A DNA stretch of 64,000 nucleotides from Streptomyces tendae (GTDB taxonomy: Bacteria > Actinomycetota > Actinomycetes > Streptomycetales > Streptomycetaceae), in NCBI RefSeq assembly GCF_014650435.1, contig NZ_BMUY01000003.1:62001-126000 (forward strand), written 5' to 3'. Position numbers and translations under genes: made by a program. Below the pieces are notes generated by a model. That model worked only from the letters and a program-made list of their open reading frames with translations. It was not told where the DNA came from and did no database searches. This document shows positions 26,401 to 34,766 of this stretch, one piece after another. The first letter of the stretch is position 1. Each line of letters begins with the position of its first letter.

Positions 26401-27123
26401 CCGACCCGCGAGGTCGGGGTGCCCGGCGTCCACGCCGCTGTCCAGCACGGCCACGGTGACGCCCTTGCCGGTCAGCCCGGCCTCCCAGGCGTCCGGCGTG
26501 CCGATCTGCGCGTTGGACTCGGCCATGTCCGCGGTGACCCGCCCGTCGAGCCACACCTCGTCGACACCGGCGCCGCCACGGGTGAATTCCCGCCAGAATT
26601 CACGCCCCTTGTCGGCCTCGACGGCCGCTCCGCGCACGCTGGGCAGCGACCGGGTCCGCTCGACGCCCCGCGGGGTGGCGGCCCGCGCGCCCTTGCCGTA
26701 GGTCACGATCAGCGGCAGCTCGCCGGTCTCGCTGTCGGCGAGCCCCTGCTCCAGCAACTCCCCGACGTCGAAAAGCCGTTGGTCGAGGCTGCCGTCGCGC
26801 AGGTACGGCAGGGCCTCGTCCGGTACGACGGTGGTCCGGCCGCCCGAGCTGCTGGTGCGCACGGCGCCGGTGGCGCCCGCGGGCCGCTCGACGGTGACGG
26901 TCTTCCGGCCGCCGCCGAGGTCGGCGACGGTCACCCGGTCGCCGGTGACGAGGGTGACGGTGCGGGCCACGTCGGCCGCACCGGCCGTGCGGGCGGCCGC
27001 CGTGCGGGAGTGCGCCGGGTCCGGGGGCGGGTCCTGCGCCGCGGCCGTCCCGGCCGGCAGCAGCGCGATCACGAGCCCCGCCGACAGGAGGGTCGCCCCA
27101 CGTCTGACTGGTCCTGTGCTCAT
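23452..27123 (-). CDS. large secreted subtilisin-family (S8) protease
   Basis: The 1223-residue protein has a Sec signal (LLSAGLVIALLPAGTAAAQ), a pro-region to about 195 and a subtilisin domain with Asp228 (VAVLDSGVD), His260 (HGHGTHV), Asn358 (AAGNTGA) and Ser433 (GTSMATPH). A long C-terminal part has beta-sandwich regions and a PA-like insert near 760-870 (GVRGKAVLAELTEG, VKALFVTDDAPG). It should degrade extracellular protein. Transcribed leftward, divergent from the conflict-type operon, with an 11-bp direct repeat in the shared upstream region. Confidence 0.93.
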   Translation of the reverse strand: MSTGPVRRGATLLSAGLVIALLPAGTAAAQDPPPDPAHSRTAAARTAGAADVARTVTLVTGDRVTVADLGGGRKTVTVERPAGATGAVRTSSSGGRTTVVPDEALPYLRDGSLDQRLFDVGELLEQGLADSETGELPLIVTYGKGARAATPRGVERTRSLPSVRGAAVEADKGREFWREFTRGGAGVDEVWLDGRVTADMAESNAQIGTPDAWEAGLTGKGVTVAVLDSGVDAGHPDLAGRIAQSKSFIPGEEVADRHGHGTHVTSTVGGSGAASDGKEKGVAPGATLAVGKVLDDEGFGSESEIIAGMEWAARDVDADIVSMSLGSTEPSDGTDPMAEAVNTLSRETGALFVIAAGNTGAPSSIGSPGAADAALTVGAVDSADQAAWFTSAGPRYGDNALKPDLSAPGVGILAARSRLAEGSGDYTSMDGTSMATPHIAGVAALLAEEHPDWTGARLKDALMSTSKELDAPVHQLGAGRVSVPEAVGADVTATGSADLGFYSWPYDANEPVARTVTYTNSSDTDVELKLSVRGAPEGVATLADTSLTVPAHGTASTTLTGDGAKAPVGNTSGQVVAADASGKTLAHTAFGLVKEDERYTLTVHVKDRSGAATPADLTVQQLTEGVDPFPAHVGDSGTLELRLPRGTYSLSSFLDVRGSHGADSLGLGFLAAPEVVVDRDREITLDGRELREISADVRKRTETRQLLMEYDRSANGSDLFGAVQVPLTYDSIFAAPTGKVTEGGFEYRTVWRLGKPLLEVKGIDEATVQSGGTLVEGRTRLPLVDVGDLGAGPFPDGVRGKAVLAELTEGTEPAALAQAAQDAGVKALFVTDDAPGRLMSWWGTDDNADRSLQIATVAAADAQRLRRAGRVDMTGTRNTPYVYDLSEGHEGAVPDRDLTYEPGHRDLAELRTKYHGDGPSSGGEFRYSITDTFPIGLGFRERIDYPAERTEYVSTGPGQLWHETVTSADEALEERGGLSDYRGGSRTELDWFKPVWHPYLGTGLGWGQQRAGNRLQFNAPGWGDSGPDHTGFGDVWSEGSGMSQTTSVYLDGELVDQGPSSAAYVWDAPADEHTYKLVTDTALDAARWPTATKGHAEWTFRSTATPDDRWTFLPLINLSFDVDTDLAGKVRGGKKLRIGLGAEYVAGAPDTGTIGGGRLEVSYDDGKSWHQVRLRGGDGGGEASWQGTLSVPRDAEHVSLRASARDDRGGSVTQEIVRAVAVR

Positions 27124-27148
27124 CCACGTCTCTCTTCGTGTCGTCGTA

Positions 27149-27172
27149 GAGTGCTGTGACGAGTGCTGTGAG
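27149..27172. repeat. direct repeat GAGTGCTGTGA, two copies
   Basis: Exact 11-base copies with 12-base period (27149-27159 and 27161-27171), 26 bases upstream of the protease start. Tandem same-face-shifted sites like this may bind a regulator of the protease gene. Confidence 0.45.
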
Positions 27173-27349
27173 CAGTCTCAGGGGGCTTGTGGGGCCCGGG
27201 AGTTGACCAGAGGCGGCGGTTAGTCGCCTTGGCGGGTTTCCGCCAGCGGCCGAACGGACCGGCGGCCGGGGACGGGACACGGCCGAGTACCGTCCGTCAC
27301 AATGGTGCTGCGCACGGACACGTACGGCACACGGGGAGCGAGCGACGTC

Positions 27350-27763
27350 ATGGACGAGTTGGTCGAGTTCAAGACCGAGGACGGCGTGCGGGTGGTCGTC
27401 GAGGGCGTCGAGGACGAGGACGGGGCGAGGCTGGTCTCGCGCGGCGACGGCCCGGCCCGCGCGGCCCGCACCTTCGAGGACTCCCTGGACGGGGTGCGGG
27501 CGGCGGCCGCGGCCGCGCTGCGGGTCTTCCGGGACGGCTCGCTCAGACCCGACGCCGTGGAGCTGGAGTTCGGGGTCAAGCTGAGCGCGGAGGCCGGCGC
27601 GGTCATCGCGAAGGGCTCGGCGGAGGGCCATCTGGTGGTGCGGCTGAGCTGGTCGCCCGAGCCGTCCCCCACGCCTGCCGAACCGCGGCCGTCCGCGACG
27701 CGTCCCGAACCCCTGCCGTCCCAGACGCGTCCCGAGACCCCGGACGCCGCCGCGCTGTCATGA
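27350..27763 (+). CDS. Trypco1 (trypsin-co-occurring domain 1) protein
   Basis: The 137-residue protein opens MDELVEFKTEDGVRVVVEG and continues as a compact beta-alpha domain (TFEDSLDGVRAAAAAALRVF, VELEFGVKLSAEAGAVIAKG) with a Pro/Thr-rich tail; this is the CU044_2847/Trypco1 pattern. An upstream ATG at 27302 is less likely: GGGGAG precedes 27350 and the domain starts there. Its stop overlaps the start of the trypsin-like gene (ATGA). Trypco1 proteins are thought to bind or hold the adjoining protease in vWA-MoxR systems. Confidence 0.75.
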   Translation: MDELVEFKTEDGVRVVVEGVEDEDGARLVSRGDGPARAARTFEDSLDGVRAAAAAALRVFRDGSLRPDAVELEFGVKLSAEAGAVIAKGSAEGHLVVRLSWSPEPSPTPAEPRPSATRPEPLPSQTRPETPDAAALS

Positions 27764-29415
27764 GCGGTGCCGCGTGGCACGCCCGCATCGAGTGCGGCAA
27801 GGAGGTGGGCGCCGGATTCCTGGTCTCCGCCCGCCGGTTGCTCACCTGCGCCCATGTCGTCCGGTGGGCCGACCGCGCGCCGGTGACGGTGACCTTCCCG
27901 GGCCGCCGGGAGCTGGGCGAGCTGTCCGGCACGGTCGCCGTGCACGGCGGCTGGCGGGACGGCGCCGCCGACCTCGGCGACCTGGCCGTACTGGAACTGG
28001 ACCGGGACGTGCCGCTCACCCCGGCCGTCTTCGCCCCGCCCGGCACCGAGCGGACCGCGCCCGTGCCCGAGCTGATCGCCTACGGCTTCCCCAAGGGGTA
28101 CGACGAGGGCATGCTCGCCTCCTACCGCGCCCTGCCGGGGCCGCTGATCTCCGACGAGTGGGTCCAGTTGGAGGCGCTCACGGCGCACGGGCAGCCGCTG
28201 GCCGCCGGGTTCAGCGGCGCGGCACTGGCGCTGGCCGACGGCACGGTCGTCGGCATGGTCTCCGCCGTCGCCGGCGCCAAGGACGTGCGCGTCGGCCGGA
28301 TGCTGCCCGTCGAGGTCATGGCGCGCTACTGGCCGGAGCTGGGCGAGCTGGTCCCCACCCCCGGGCACCGGGCGGACGCCCGCAGGCGGCTGTACGCGCT
28401 GGTGCGCCGGGCCGAGGAGAGCGGCCCGGACTGCGACCCGAACCGGCTGTACGTCTCCGCCATGGACGCCTTCGACCCGCCGCTGCCGGAGGGCGGTTTC
28501 GCCTCCCTGCGTCAGGCCGCGGCGTACGTGCAGTGGGAGGTGCCGGACCCGGCCGCCGTGGCCCGGTTCGCCGACCGGCTGGCACAGCGGCTGGACGCCC
28601 CGCCGCCGCGCCCCGCGACCTGGTCCCCCATCGTCGTGGAGATCGACCGCAGCGGTGCCGGTGCCGACCAGGTCACCGTCGAGGTGTCCGCCTACCGGGA
28701 CGGGCAGCGCCGCCCGGTGGGTTCGCGCCGGCTGGCCCGCGCCGCGGTGCGCTCCTTCGTCCAGGAGCGCATCGACGAGGCGTTCACCCAACTCGATCCC
28801 GGCGCCGACGAACTGCTCGCCTTCGTGCTGCCGCGCGAGTGGCTGAACGAGCCGGTGGCGCACTGGGAGTGCGGAGCGGACGACTCCACACCGCTGGGCT
28901 GCGCCTACCCGCTCGTGGTGACCGACCGGTACCGCCATCGCAGCGGACGCCTGCGCCACCAGCTGCGGAAGAAGTGGCACCGGCTCGGGTCCGGCCCGGG
29001 CGGCACGCTGCACCGCGTGGACTGCGGCACCCGGGAGCGGCCGGCCGGACTGCGCAAGCGCCTGCGGGACGAGGCGGAGCTGGCCGGTTTCGCCACCCCG
29101 CCCTCGGCCGTGCCGGAGTACTTCGAGGTCGGCCTCAACCTCCCGGTCCCCGTGCTGCTGTGGCCGCGCCGGGACTGCCCCGGCGACGAGGGACCCGACG
29201 GCCGCTGCGCCGGCACGGCGTTCCTCGACCGGCTGGCGGAGTCCGTGGCGGGCGTGCCACCGGCCGAACTGCCCCGCCTGGTCATGGAGTTGCGCGAGAC
29301 GGCGGACGCGGCCGACGCCCCGGAGGAGCACTGGGCGCGCGACGTCCAGCTCCTGTGGGACGACCCCCGCTGCTTCGCCGAGCCGCCCGCCCTGCTCCAC
29401 TCCCCGGTCGGCTGA
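27760..29415 (+). CDS. trypsin-like protease with VMAP-type C-terminal region
   Basis: The 551-residue protein has an N-terminal chymotrypsin-fold domain with His32 (LTCAHVV), Asp74 (GDLAVLEL) and Ser152 (GFSGAAL), followed by an effector-associated region and a C-terminal domain (from about 290: SPIVVEIDRSG, FVLPREWLNEPVAHW, HRVDCGTRERP) resembling the vWA-MoxR-associated protein C-terminus. There is no signal peptide, so it acts inside the cell. It is the likely executioner of the module: a protease released or activated by the MoxR and vWA partners. Confidence 0.78.
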   Translation: MSGAAWHARIECGKEVGAGFLVSARRLLTCAHVVRWADRAPVTVTFPGRRELGELSGTVAVHGGWRDGAADLGDLAVLELDRDVPLTPAVFAPPGTERTAPVPELIAYGFPKGYDEGMLASYRALPGPLISDEWVQLEALTAHGQPLAAGFSGAALALADGTVVGMVSAVAGAKDVRVGRMLPVEVMARYWPELGELVPTPGHRADARRRLYALVRRAEESGPDCDPNRLYVSAMDAFDPPLPEGGFASLRQAAAYVQWEVPDPAAVARFADRLAQRLDAPPPRPATWSPIVVEIDRSGAGADQVTVEVSAYRDGQRRPVGSRRLARAAVRSFVQERIDEAFTQLDPGADELLAFVLPREWLNEPVAHWECGADDSTPLGCAYPLVVTDRYRHRSGRLRHQLRKKWHRLGSGPGGTLHRVDCGTRERPAGLRKRLRDEAELAGFATPPSAVPEYFEVGLNLPVPVLLWPRRDCPGDEGPDGRCAGTAFLDRLAESVAGVPPAELPRLVMELRETADAADAPEEHWARDVQLLWDDPRCFAEPPALLHSPVG

Positions 29416-29529
29416 ACCGCCCGCCGCGCCCGCGCACCGACCGCCATGCCGAGCCCCGACCGCGACGAACCGACCGCCAGACCGAATGACGTACCGACCG
29501 CCGTACCGACAGCCCGGAGAGAAGAACCC

Positions 29530-30555
29530 ATGCCCCTGTGGCCCGTCTACACCGGCGCGCCTGCCCCCCACGACGGCATCACCCGGCTGCCTCCGCCGCC
29601 GCCCTGGCGGGCCTTCGACGGCGGTCCGGTGCTCGATCCGCCGGACGCGGACGGCGACCCTGCGGCCGCCTCGCCCGACCGGGCCCACCGGGCCGCGACC
29701 TACCAGGCCACCGAGGACACGGTGCAGCTGGTCAACGCGGCCCTGTACCTGCGGCGTCCACTGCTGGTCACCGGGCCGCCCGGCACCGGGAAGTCGTCGC
29801 TCGCCTACGCGGTCGCCCGTGAGCTGCGGCTCGGCCCGGTCCTCAGGTGGAACATCACCAGCCGCAGCACCCTGGGCGACGGCCTGTACACCTACGACCC
29901 GCTCTCCCGCCTGTACGCGGCCCGCCACACCACGCGGCCGCCCGGCGCCCCCGCCGACGCCACGGGCGTCGAGGACCACCTGCGCCTGGGCCCGCTCGGC
30001 ACCGCCCTGCTGCCGTACGCGCGACCGCGTGCCCTGCTCATCGACGAGATCGACAAGAGCGACCTCGACCTGCCGAACGACCTGCTGCACGTCCTGGAGG
30101 AGGGCCAGTACGAGATCCCCGAACTCGTCCGGGCCTCCCGGGACACCCCCGGCGGCCACGCCGAGGTCCTGGTCGACGGCGCCGACCGGCGGGTGCCGGT
30201 GGAGCGCGGCCGGGTCCGCTGCCACGCCTTCCCGTTCGTCGTCCTGACCAGCAACGGCGAGCGCGAGTTCCCGCCCGCCTTCCTGCGCCGCTGCGTCTCG
30301 CTGCGGCTGCGGCAGCCCGACGACGACCACCTCGCCGAGATCGTCCGCGCCCACCTGGGCGAGCCCGACGGGTACGCGCGCCAGTTGATCCACCGGTTCC
30401 TGTCCCGGGTGGGCAGCGGTGAACTGGCCACGGACCAGCTGCTCAACGCCATCTACCTGGCCCGTTCCTCCGGTCTGGGCGCCGACTCCCTGGACGAGCT
30501 GGCCGAGCAGCTGATGCCCTACCTCGGCCGGTCCGCGCAGCCCGACGCCTTCTGA
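29530..30555 (+). CDS. MoxR-family AAA+ ATPase
   Basis: The 341-residue ATPase has Walker A GPPGTGKS (82-89), Walker B ALLIDEIDKSD (Asp172, Glu173), sensor 1 VVLTSNGERE and an Arg-finger segment FLRRCVSL. The N-terminal 55 residues are proline-rich. GGAGAG precedes the ATG at 29530, and its stop overlaps the SAV_2336-type gene by one base. MoxR proteins remodel vWA-containing partners; here the partner is the next protein. Confidence 0.88.
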   Translation: MPLWPVYTGAPAPHDGITRLPPPPPWRAFDGGPVLDPPDADGDPAAASPDRAHRAATYQATEDTVQLVNAALYLRRPLLVTGPPGTGKSSLAYAVARELRLGPVLRWNITSRSTLGDGLYTYDPLSRLYAARHTTRPPGAPADATGVEDHLRLGPLGTALLPYARPRALLIDEIDKSDLDLPNDLLHVLEEGQYEIPELVRASRDTPGGHAEVLVDGADRRVPVERGRVRCHAFPFVVLTSNGEREFPPAFLRRCVSLRLRQPDDDHLAEIVRAHLGEPDGYARQLIHRFLSRVGSGELATDQLLNAIYLARSSGLGADSLDELAEQLMPYLGRSAQPDAF

Positions 30556-33500
30556 TGCCCACCGACCGGCCCGGCGCACCGGACCCCCCGCCGCTGCCCC
30601 GCCTCGCCGACATCCTCGGCCGGGCGGCGGGCACCGGTGCCCGTCCGACCCCGCTGGAGCTGGCCGAACTCCTCTGGCTGGCCGGGCAGATGGAGCCGGC
30701 GGCGGATCCGTCGGACGGCCCGGAGTCCGGGAGACGGACCTCCGAGCCGCCACCGGGTCCCGAGGACGGCCCGGACGAGCACCCGGAGCAGGACCACGGA
30801 GGTGACCGGCGTCGGCACCAGGAGCGGCGCGCACACCGGGACGGGGACCGGGAGCGAGGGTCGGGGCAACGGCCCCGGGACGACGTGCCGGCCGGGCCCG
30901 CCCTCTCCGCCGAGACCCCCCGCACCCCCCTGCGCCTGCCGTCCCCGGCCCCCGCCCCGGGCACCTCGACGGCGCAGCCGCACAGCACGCTGCTCGCGCC
31001 CGCACCGCCGATGCTGCGCGGCACCCTGGCGCTGCAGCGTTCGCTGCGCCCGCTGAAGCGCCGCAGCGACGCGCCCGTCGGCCACGAGGTGGACGAGTAC
31101 GCGACCGCCGACCGCATCGCGCGCCTCGGCGCCGGACCCGAGTGGTGGCTGCCCGTGCTGCGCCCCGTACGGGAGCGGTGGCTGCGGCTGCACCTGGTGC
31201 ACGACGCGGGGCCCACGATGCCCGTCTGGCAGCCCCTCGTCCGCGAACTGCACGCCGCGCTCGCCCAGTCGGGCGTCTTCCGCACCGTCACGCTGCACCG
31301 CGCGGAGGCCGACGGCACCGTCCGCGGGGACGGGGCCCAGATCCCCGCCGACGGCCGTACGGTCATGCTGCTGATCAGCGACTGCATGGGACCGCAGTGG
31401 CGCGAGGGCCCGGCCGGCACCCGGTGGTTCGGCACGCTGCGCCGCTGGGCCCGCCGCACGCCCCTGGCCGTTCTCCAGCCGCTGCCCGAGCAGTTGTGGC
31501 GGGACACCGCCCTGCCGCCGGTCCCGGGCCTGCTGTCCGCCCCGCACCGGGCGGCGCCCAGCGCCTCGCTCGCCTTCACGCCGTACGACACCGCCGCGCC
31601 CCGGGCCCCCGAGGGCGCGGCGTACATCCCCGTGCTGGAGCCGGGGCCCGAGTGGCTGGCGAACTGGGCGGCGCTGGTGGCGAGTCCGGGCGGCACCCCG
31701 TACCCGGGCGCGGCCGCCGCCCTGCACCGTCCGCTGCCGGCCGACGCCGACGACCGCACCGATCTCGCGCGGCTGTCGGCCGAGGAACTCGTCCTGCGCT
31801 TTCGCGCGGGCGCCTCCCCGCAGGCATACCGGCTGGCCGGGCACCTCGCGCTGGGGCGCCCCGACCTGCCGGTGATGCGGCTGGTGCAGGCCGCGGTCGA
31901 GCCGGACCCGCGGCCCCAGCACCTGGCCGAGGTCATCCTCGGCGGACTGCTCACCACGGTCCCCGGGCCGCCGGGCTCCTACGCCTTCCGCCCCGGCGTG
32001 CGCGAGTTGCTGCTGCGCGGGCTGCCCCGCACCGCCCGCAACCGCACCCACGAACTGCTGCTGCGCACCGGCGGCCTGATCGACGAGCGGGCGGGGCGCT
32101 CGCCCGGCGAGTTCCGGGCGCTGATCCCCTCCCGGGAGGGCACCGAGCGGGCCGACACGAACGAGTCGTTCGCGGCGATCAGCGAGGAGAGCGCCCGGCA
32201 GCTGACGGTGCGGGAGCGGCCCGCCGTCCCGTCGCCCTTCCCGCCCGCCCTGCGCTCCCGCTACCGGCCCACGCGCCGGCTCACCCCGACCGGGAGGATC
32301 TGGCTGGCCGAGGACACCGGTCCGCAGCAGGCCGCGTCAGGACCGACGGCGGCCAAGGGGACGGTGGCGATCCGGCTGCACGGCACGGACACCGACCCGG
32401 CCTCGCGCCGTGCGTTCCTGCGGGACGCGCGGCGGCTGACCCGGCTCTCCCACCCGAACCTGGTGACCGTCCTCGACGCCGGCGTGGAGGACGACGTCCC
32501 GTACGTCGTCATGGAGCACCTCGACGGCATAGCGCTGAGCGCCCTCACCCGGTCCGACGAACGGCGGCTGCCGGTGCCGCTGACGGTGTCGGTGGGGGCG
32601 CAGCTGGCACGGGCGCTCACCGCCCTGCACGGGGCGGGTGTGGCGCACGGCGGCCTGAAGGCGTCCCGGGTGGTCCTCCTGCCGGACGGCACGGTCCGGC
32701 TCAGCCTCTTCGAACCGGGGCTGGCCGCGGGCCCGGCGGGACGCTCCGCGGACCTGCGCGCCCTGTGCGACCTCCTGCTGCGGCTGACGTCGGGGGCCTC
32801 GCGCCTGACCGTCCCGATCGACTCCCGCCGCCTGGACCGGCTGCCCCGCGCCCTGCGCATCCACTACGCGCACGCCTTCGACCAGCTGATGTCACCCTCG
32901 TCCGAGACCCAGGCCCGCGGTCTCGAACTGCTCGCGGACCCGCACCTGCTCACCCGGGCGCAGGAGGCGTACGAACCGCGCCGGTACCGCGCCCTGGGCC
33001 CGCTGCGGGTCGGTCTCCCGGACGGCTCGGCCCGTCCCGGTGCCGAGGTGCGCGCGCTGCTCGCGATGCTGCTGCTCAAGCACGGCCGCACGGTGACGCA
33101 CGAGGAGCTGCGGTGGGGGCTGTGGGATCCGGGCGACGAGCCGCGCAACCCGCGGGCCGAGGTGACCCGGCTGGCGACGAGTCTCGCGGAGGTCCTTGGC
33201 CCGGGTGTCCTCGCGAAGTCCGCCCATGGCTACGCCCTGCACACCAGCGCCGACGAGCTGGACCTGGTGCGCTGCGACGAACTGGTGCGGCGCGCCGACG
33301 CGGCCGGTCTGCGGGACGCGCTCACCGAGGCCCACGGGCTGGTCACCGAGGCGCTGGCGCTGTGGGGCGGGTCCGAGCCGCTGGCGGACGTGCCCGGCCC
33401 CGCCGCCCGCACCGCCCGCACCCGCCTGGTGCGGCTGCGGCTCGCCCTGCACACCAGGCGCGCCGAGCTGGACCTGGCCCTGGGCGAGTACGACCGGGCC

Positions 33501-34625
33501 GCCACCGACCTGGCCGGCCTGCTGCGGGCCCACCCGCACCGGGAGGACTTCCGCCGCCTGTACCTGATCGCGCTGCGCCGCCAGGGCCGGGGCGAGGAGG
33601 CGCTGGAGGTGTACGAGGAGTACGAGCTGTCCGGCGGGCGCAGCCCGGCCCTGACGGCACTGGGCCGGGAGCTGCGCGAGGAGCACGCCGCACCGGCGGA
33701 CGACGCGCCGTGGCCGGCGTACGAGGAGGCGGACGGCCCCGGGTCGGTGGTGGCCGCGCCGGACGAGTTGCCGGAGGGTCCCTTCCCGACCGAGGACGAC
33801 TTCTGGACGCCCCTGCTGGGCGGCGAGGCGGGGGACGACAGGGCGCGGCCACCGGTGGACCGGGACGAGAGGCAGGAATTCCAGGAAGCGGAAGCGGACA
33901 GGGCCGCGCTGCGTGAGGTGCTGTGGGACGAGGAGCCGGAACCGGAACCGGCTGAGGGACTGGCCGAGGAACCGGAAGCGGACGAGGAGCCGGAACAGGA
34001 ACCGGCACGGGCGGAGTGGGAGGGACCGGATCCGGAGGAACCGGAGTCGGAGGAGCCGGATCCCGAGGAGCCGGACCTCGACTTCGACGCCGGCCTGCGC
34101 ACCTGCGTCCGGTACTCCTTCGCCGACGGCCCGGAGGACCGCCGCCCCCGCGCGGCCCTGCACGGCGTGGTCGCGGACCTGCTGGCGGACAGCGGCACGG
34201 ACGGCGCCTCCTACGAACTGCTGGACGACCGCGGCGGCCTGCTGGTGCTGCTGGCACCGCGTGCGGAGGCCGCGCCGCTGCTGAGGGCGACCGTGACCGG
34301 CCTGCCCGGGCTGTCGGCAGGCCCGGACGGTCCGCGGCTGCGGGTGGAGTTCTGGCAGGTGGAGTTCCGGCCGGACGGGCCCGGGGAGCAGTCGCTGGGC
34401 CGCGCCGACGCCGAGTCGGTCGGCTCGGTCCTGGACGCGTCCTCCGCGCGGGCGGTCGTCGCCGTCTCCGACTCCCTCTACTACGACGAGGTGTGCGAGG
34501 AGGGACAGGACGGGCCCGCGTTCCCGCCGGACCTCTTCCGGCCGCTGCCCGACGGCACCGGCTGGTACCACCTGGTTGGCGGTGCCGGGCCCGCTCAGGA
34601 GCGCACGGCCGCCGGGAACCGCTGA
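30555..34625 (+). CDS. five-domain SAV_2336-type regulator: vWA-like, pseudokinase, wHTH-BTAD
   Basis: The 1356-residue protein shows, in order: a Pro-rich tail (1-140); the SAV_2336 N-terminal domain, vWA-like (about 190-510, LHLVHDAGPTMPVWQ, VMLLISDCMG); a protein-kinase fold (about 565-740) in which HRD reads HGG (AHGGLKASRVVL) and DFG reads LFE, so probably inactive; a winged helix plus BTAD repeat domain as in SARP regulators (about 810-1035); an acidic Glu/Pro linker (about 1110-1175); and an unassigned C-terminal domain (about 1180-1345). It is the likely sensor/scaffold of the MoxR-trypsin module and could also bind DNA. Confidence 0.8.
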   Translation: MPTDRPGAPDPPPLPRLADILGRAAGTGARPTPLELAELLWLAGQMEPAADPSDGPESGRRTSEPPPGPEDGPDEHPEQDHGGDRRRHQERRAHRDGDRERGSGQRPRDDVPAGPALSAETPRTPLRLPSPAPAPGTSTAQPHSTLLAPAPPMLRGTLALQRSLRPLKRRSDAPVGHEVDEYATADRIARLGAGPEWWLPVLRPVRERWLRLHLVHDAGPTMPVWQPLVRELHAALAQSGVFRTVTLHRAEADGTVRGDGAQIPADGRTVMLLISDCMGPQWREGPAGTRWFGTLRRWARRTPLAVLQPLPEQLWRDTALPPVPGLLSAPHRAAPSASLAFTPYDTAAPRAPEGAAYIPVLEPGPEWLANWAALVASPGGTPYPGAAAALHRPLPADADDRTDLARLSAEELVLRFRAGASPQAYRLAGHLALGRPDLPVMRLVQAAVEPDPRPQHLAEVILGGLLTTVPGPPGSYAFRPGVRELLLRGLPRTARNRTHELLLRTGGLIDERAGRSPGEFRALIPSREGTERADTNESFAAISEESARQLTVRERPAVPSPFPPALRSRYRPTRRLTPTGRIWLAEDTGPQQAASGPTAAKGTVAIRLHGTDTDPASRRAFLRDARRLTRLSHPNLVTVLDAGVEDDVPYVVMEHLDGIALSALTRSDERRLPVPLTVSVGAQLARALTALHGAGVAHGGLKASRVVLLPDGTVRLSLFEPGLAAGPAGRSADLRALCDLLLRLTSGASRLTVPIDSRRLDRLPRALRIHYAHAFDQLMSPSSETQARGLELLADPHLLTRAQEAYEPRRYRALGPLRVGLPDGSARPGAEVRALLAMLLLKHGRTVTHEELRWGLWDPGDEPRNPRAEVTRLATSLAEVLGPGVLAKSAHGYALHTSADELDLVRCDELVRRADAAGLRDALTEAHGLVTEALALWGGSEPLADVPGPAARTARTRLVRLRLALHTRRAELDLALGEYDRAATDLAGLLRAHPHREDFRRLYLIALRRQGRGEEALEVYEEYELSGGRSPALTALGRELREEHAAPADDAPWPAYEEADGPGSVVAAPDELPEGPFPTEDDFWTPLLGGEAGDDRARPPVDRDERQEFQEAEADRAALREVLWDEEPEPEPAEGLAEEPEADEEPEQEPARAEWEGPDPEEPESEEPDPEEPDLDFDAGLRTCVRYSFADGPEDRRPRAALHGVVADLLADSGTDGASYELLDDRGGLLVLLAPRAEAAPLLRATVTGLPGLSAGPDGPRLRVEFWQVEFRPDGPGEQSLGRADAESVGSVLDASSARAVVAVSDSLYYDEVCEEGQDGPAFPPDLFRPLPDGTGWYHLVGGAGPAQERTAAGNR

Positions 34626-34766
34626 ACGCTCCGCGCGCCCCCCGTTCAGCGGCCCCCCGCCCGGCCCCCTCCAGCGGGCGCCCGCCCGCGCCGCCGCGCA
34701 CGATCGGAGCCTGGAGGCCGTCCACCGGGCGGCCCCGCACGGTCCGCGCTCTCGGGAGGATTCGCC

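Noticed and set aside
33000..33650. SARP pathway activator signalling an antibiotic gene cluster
   Set aside because: The winged helix/BTAD unit is only part of a 1356-residue protein in a MoxR module, and no biosynthetic genes are nearby.
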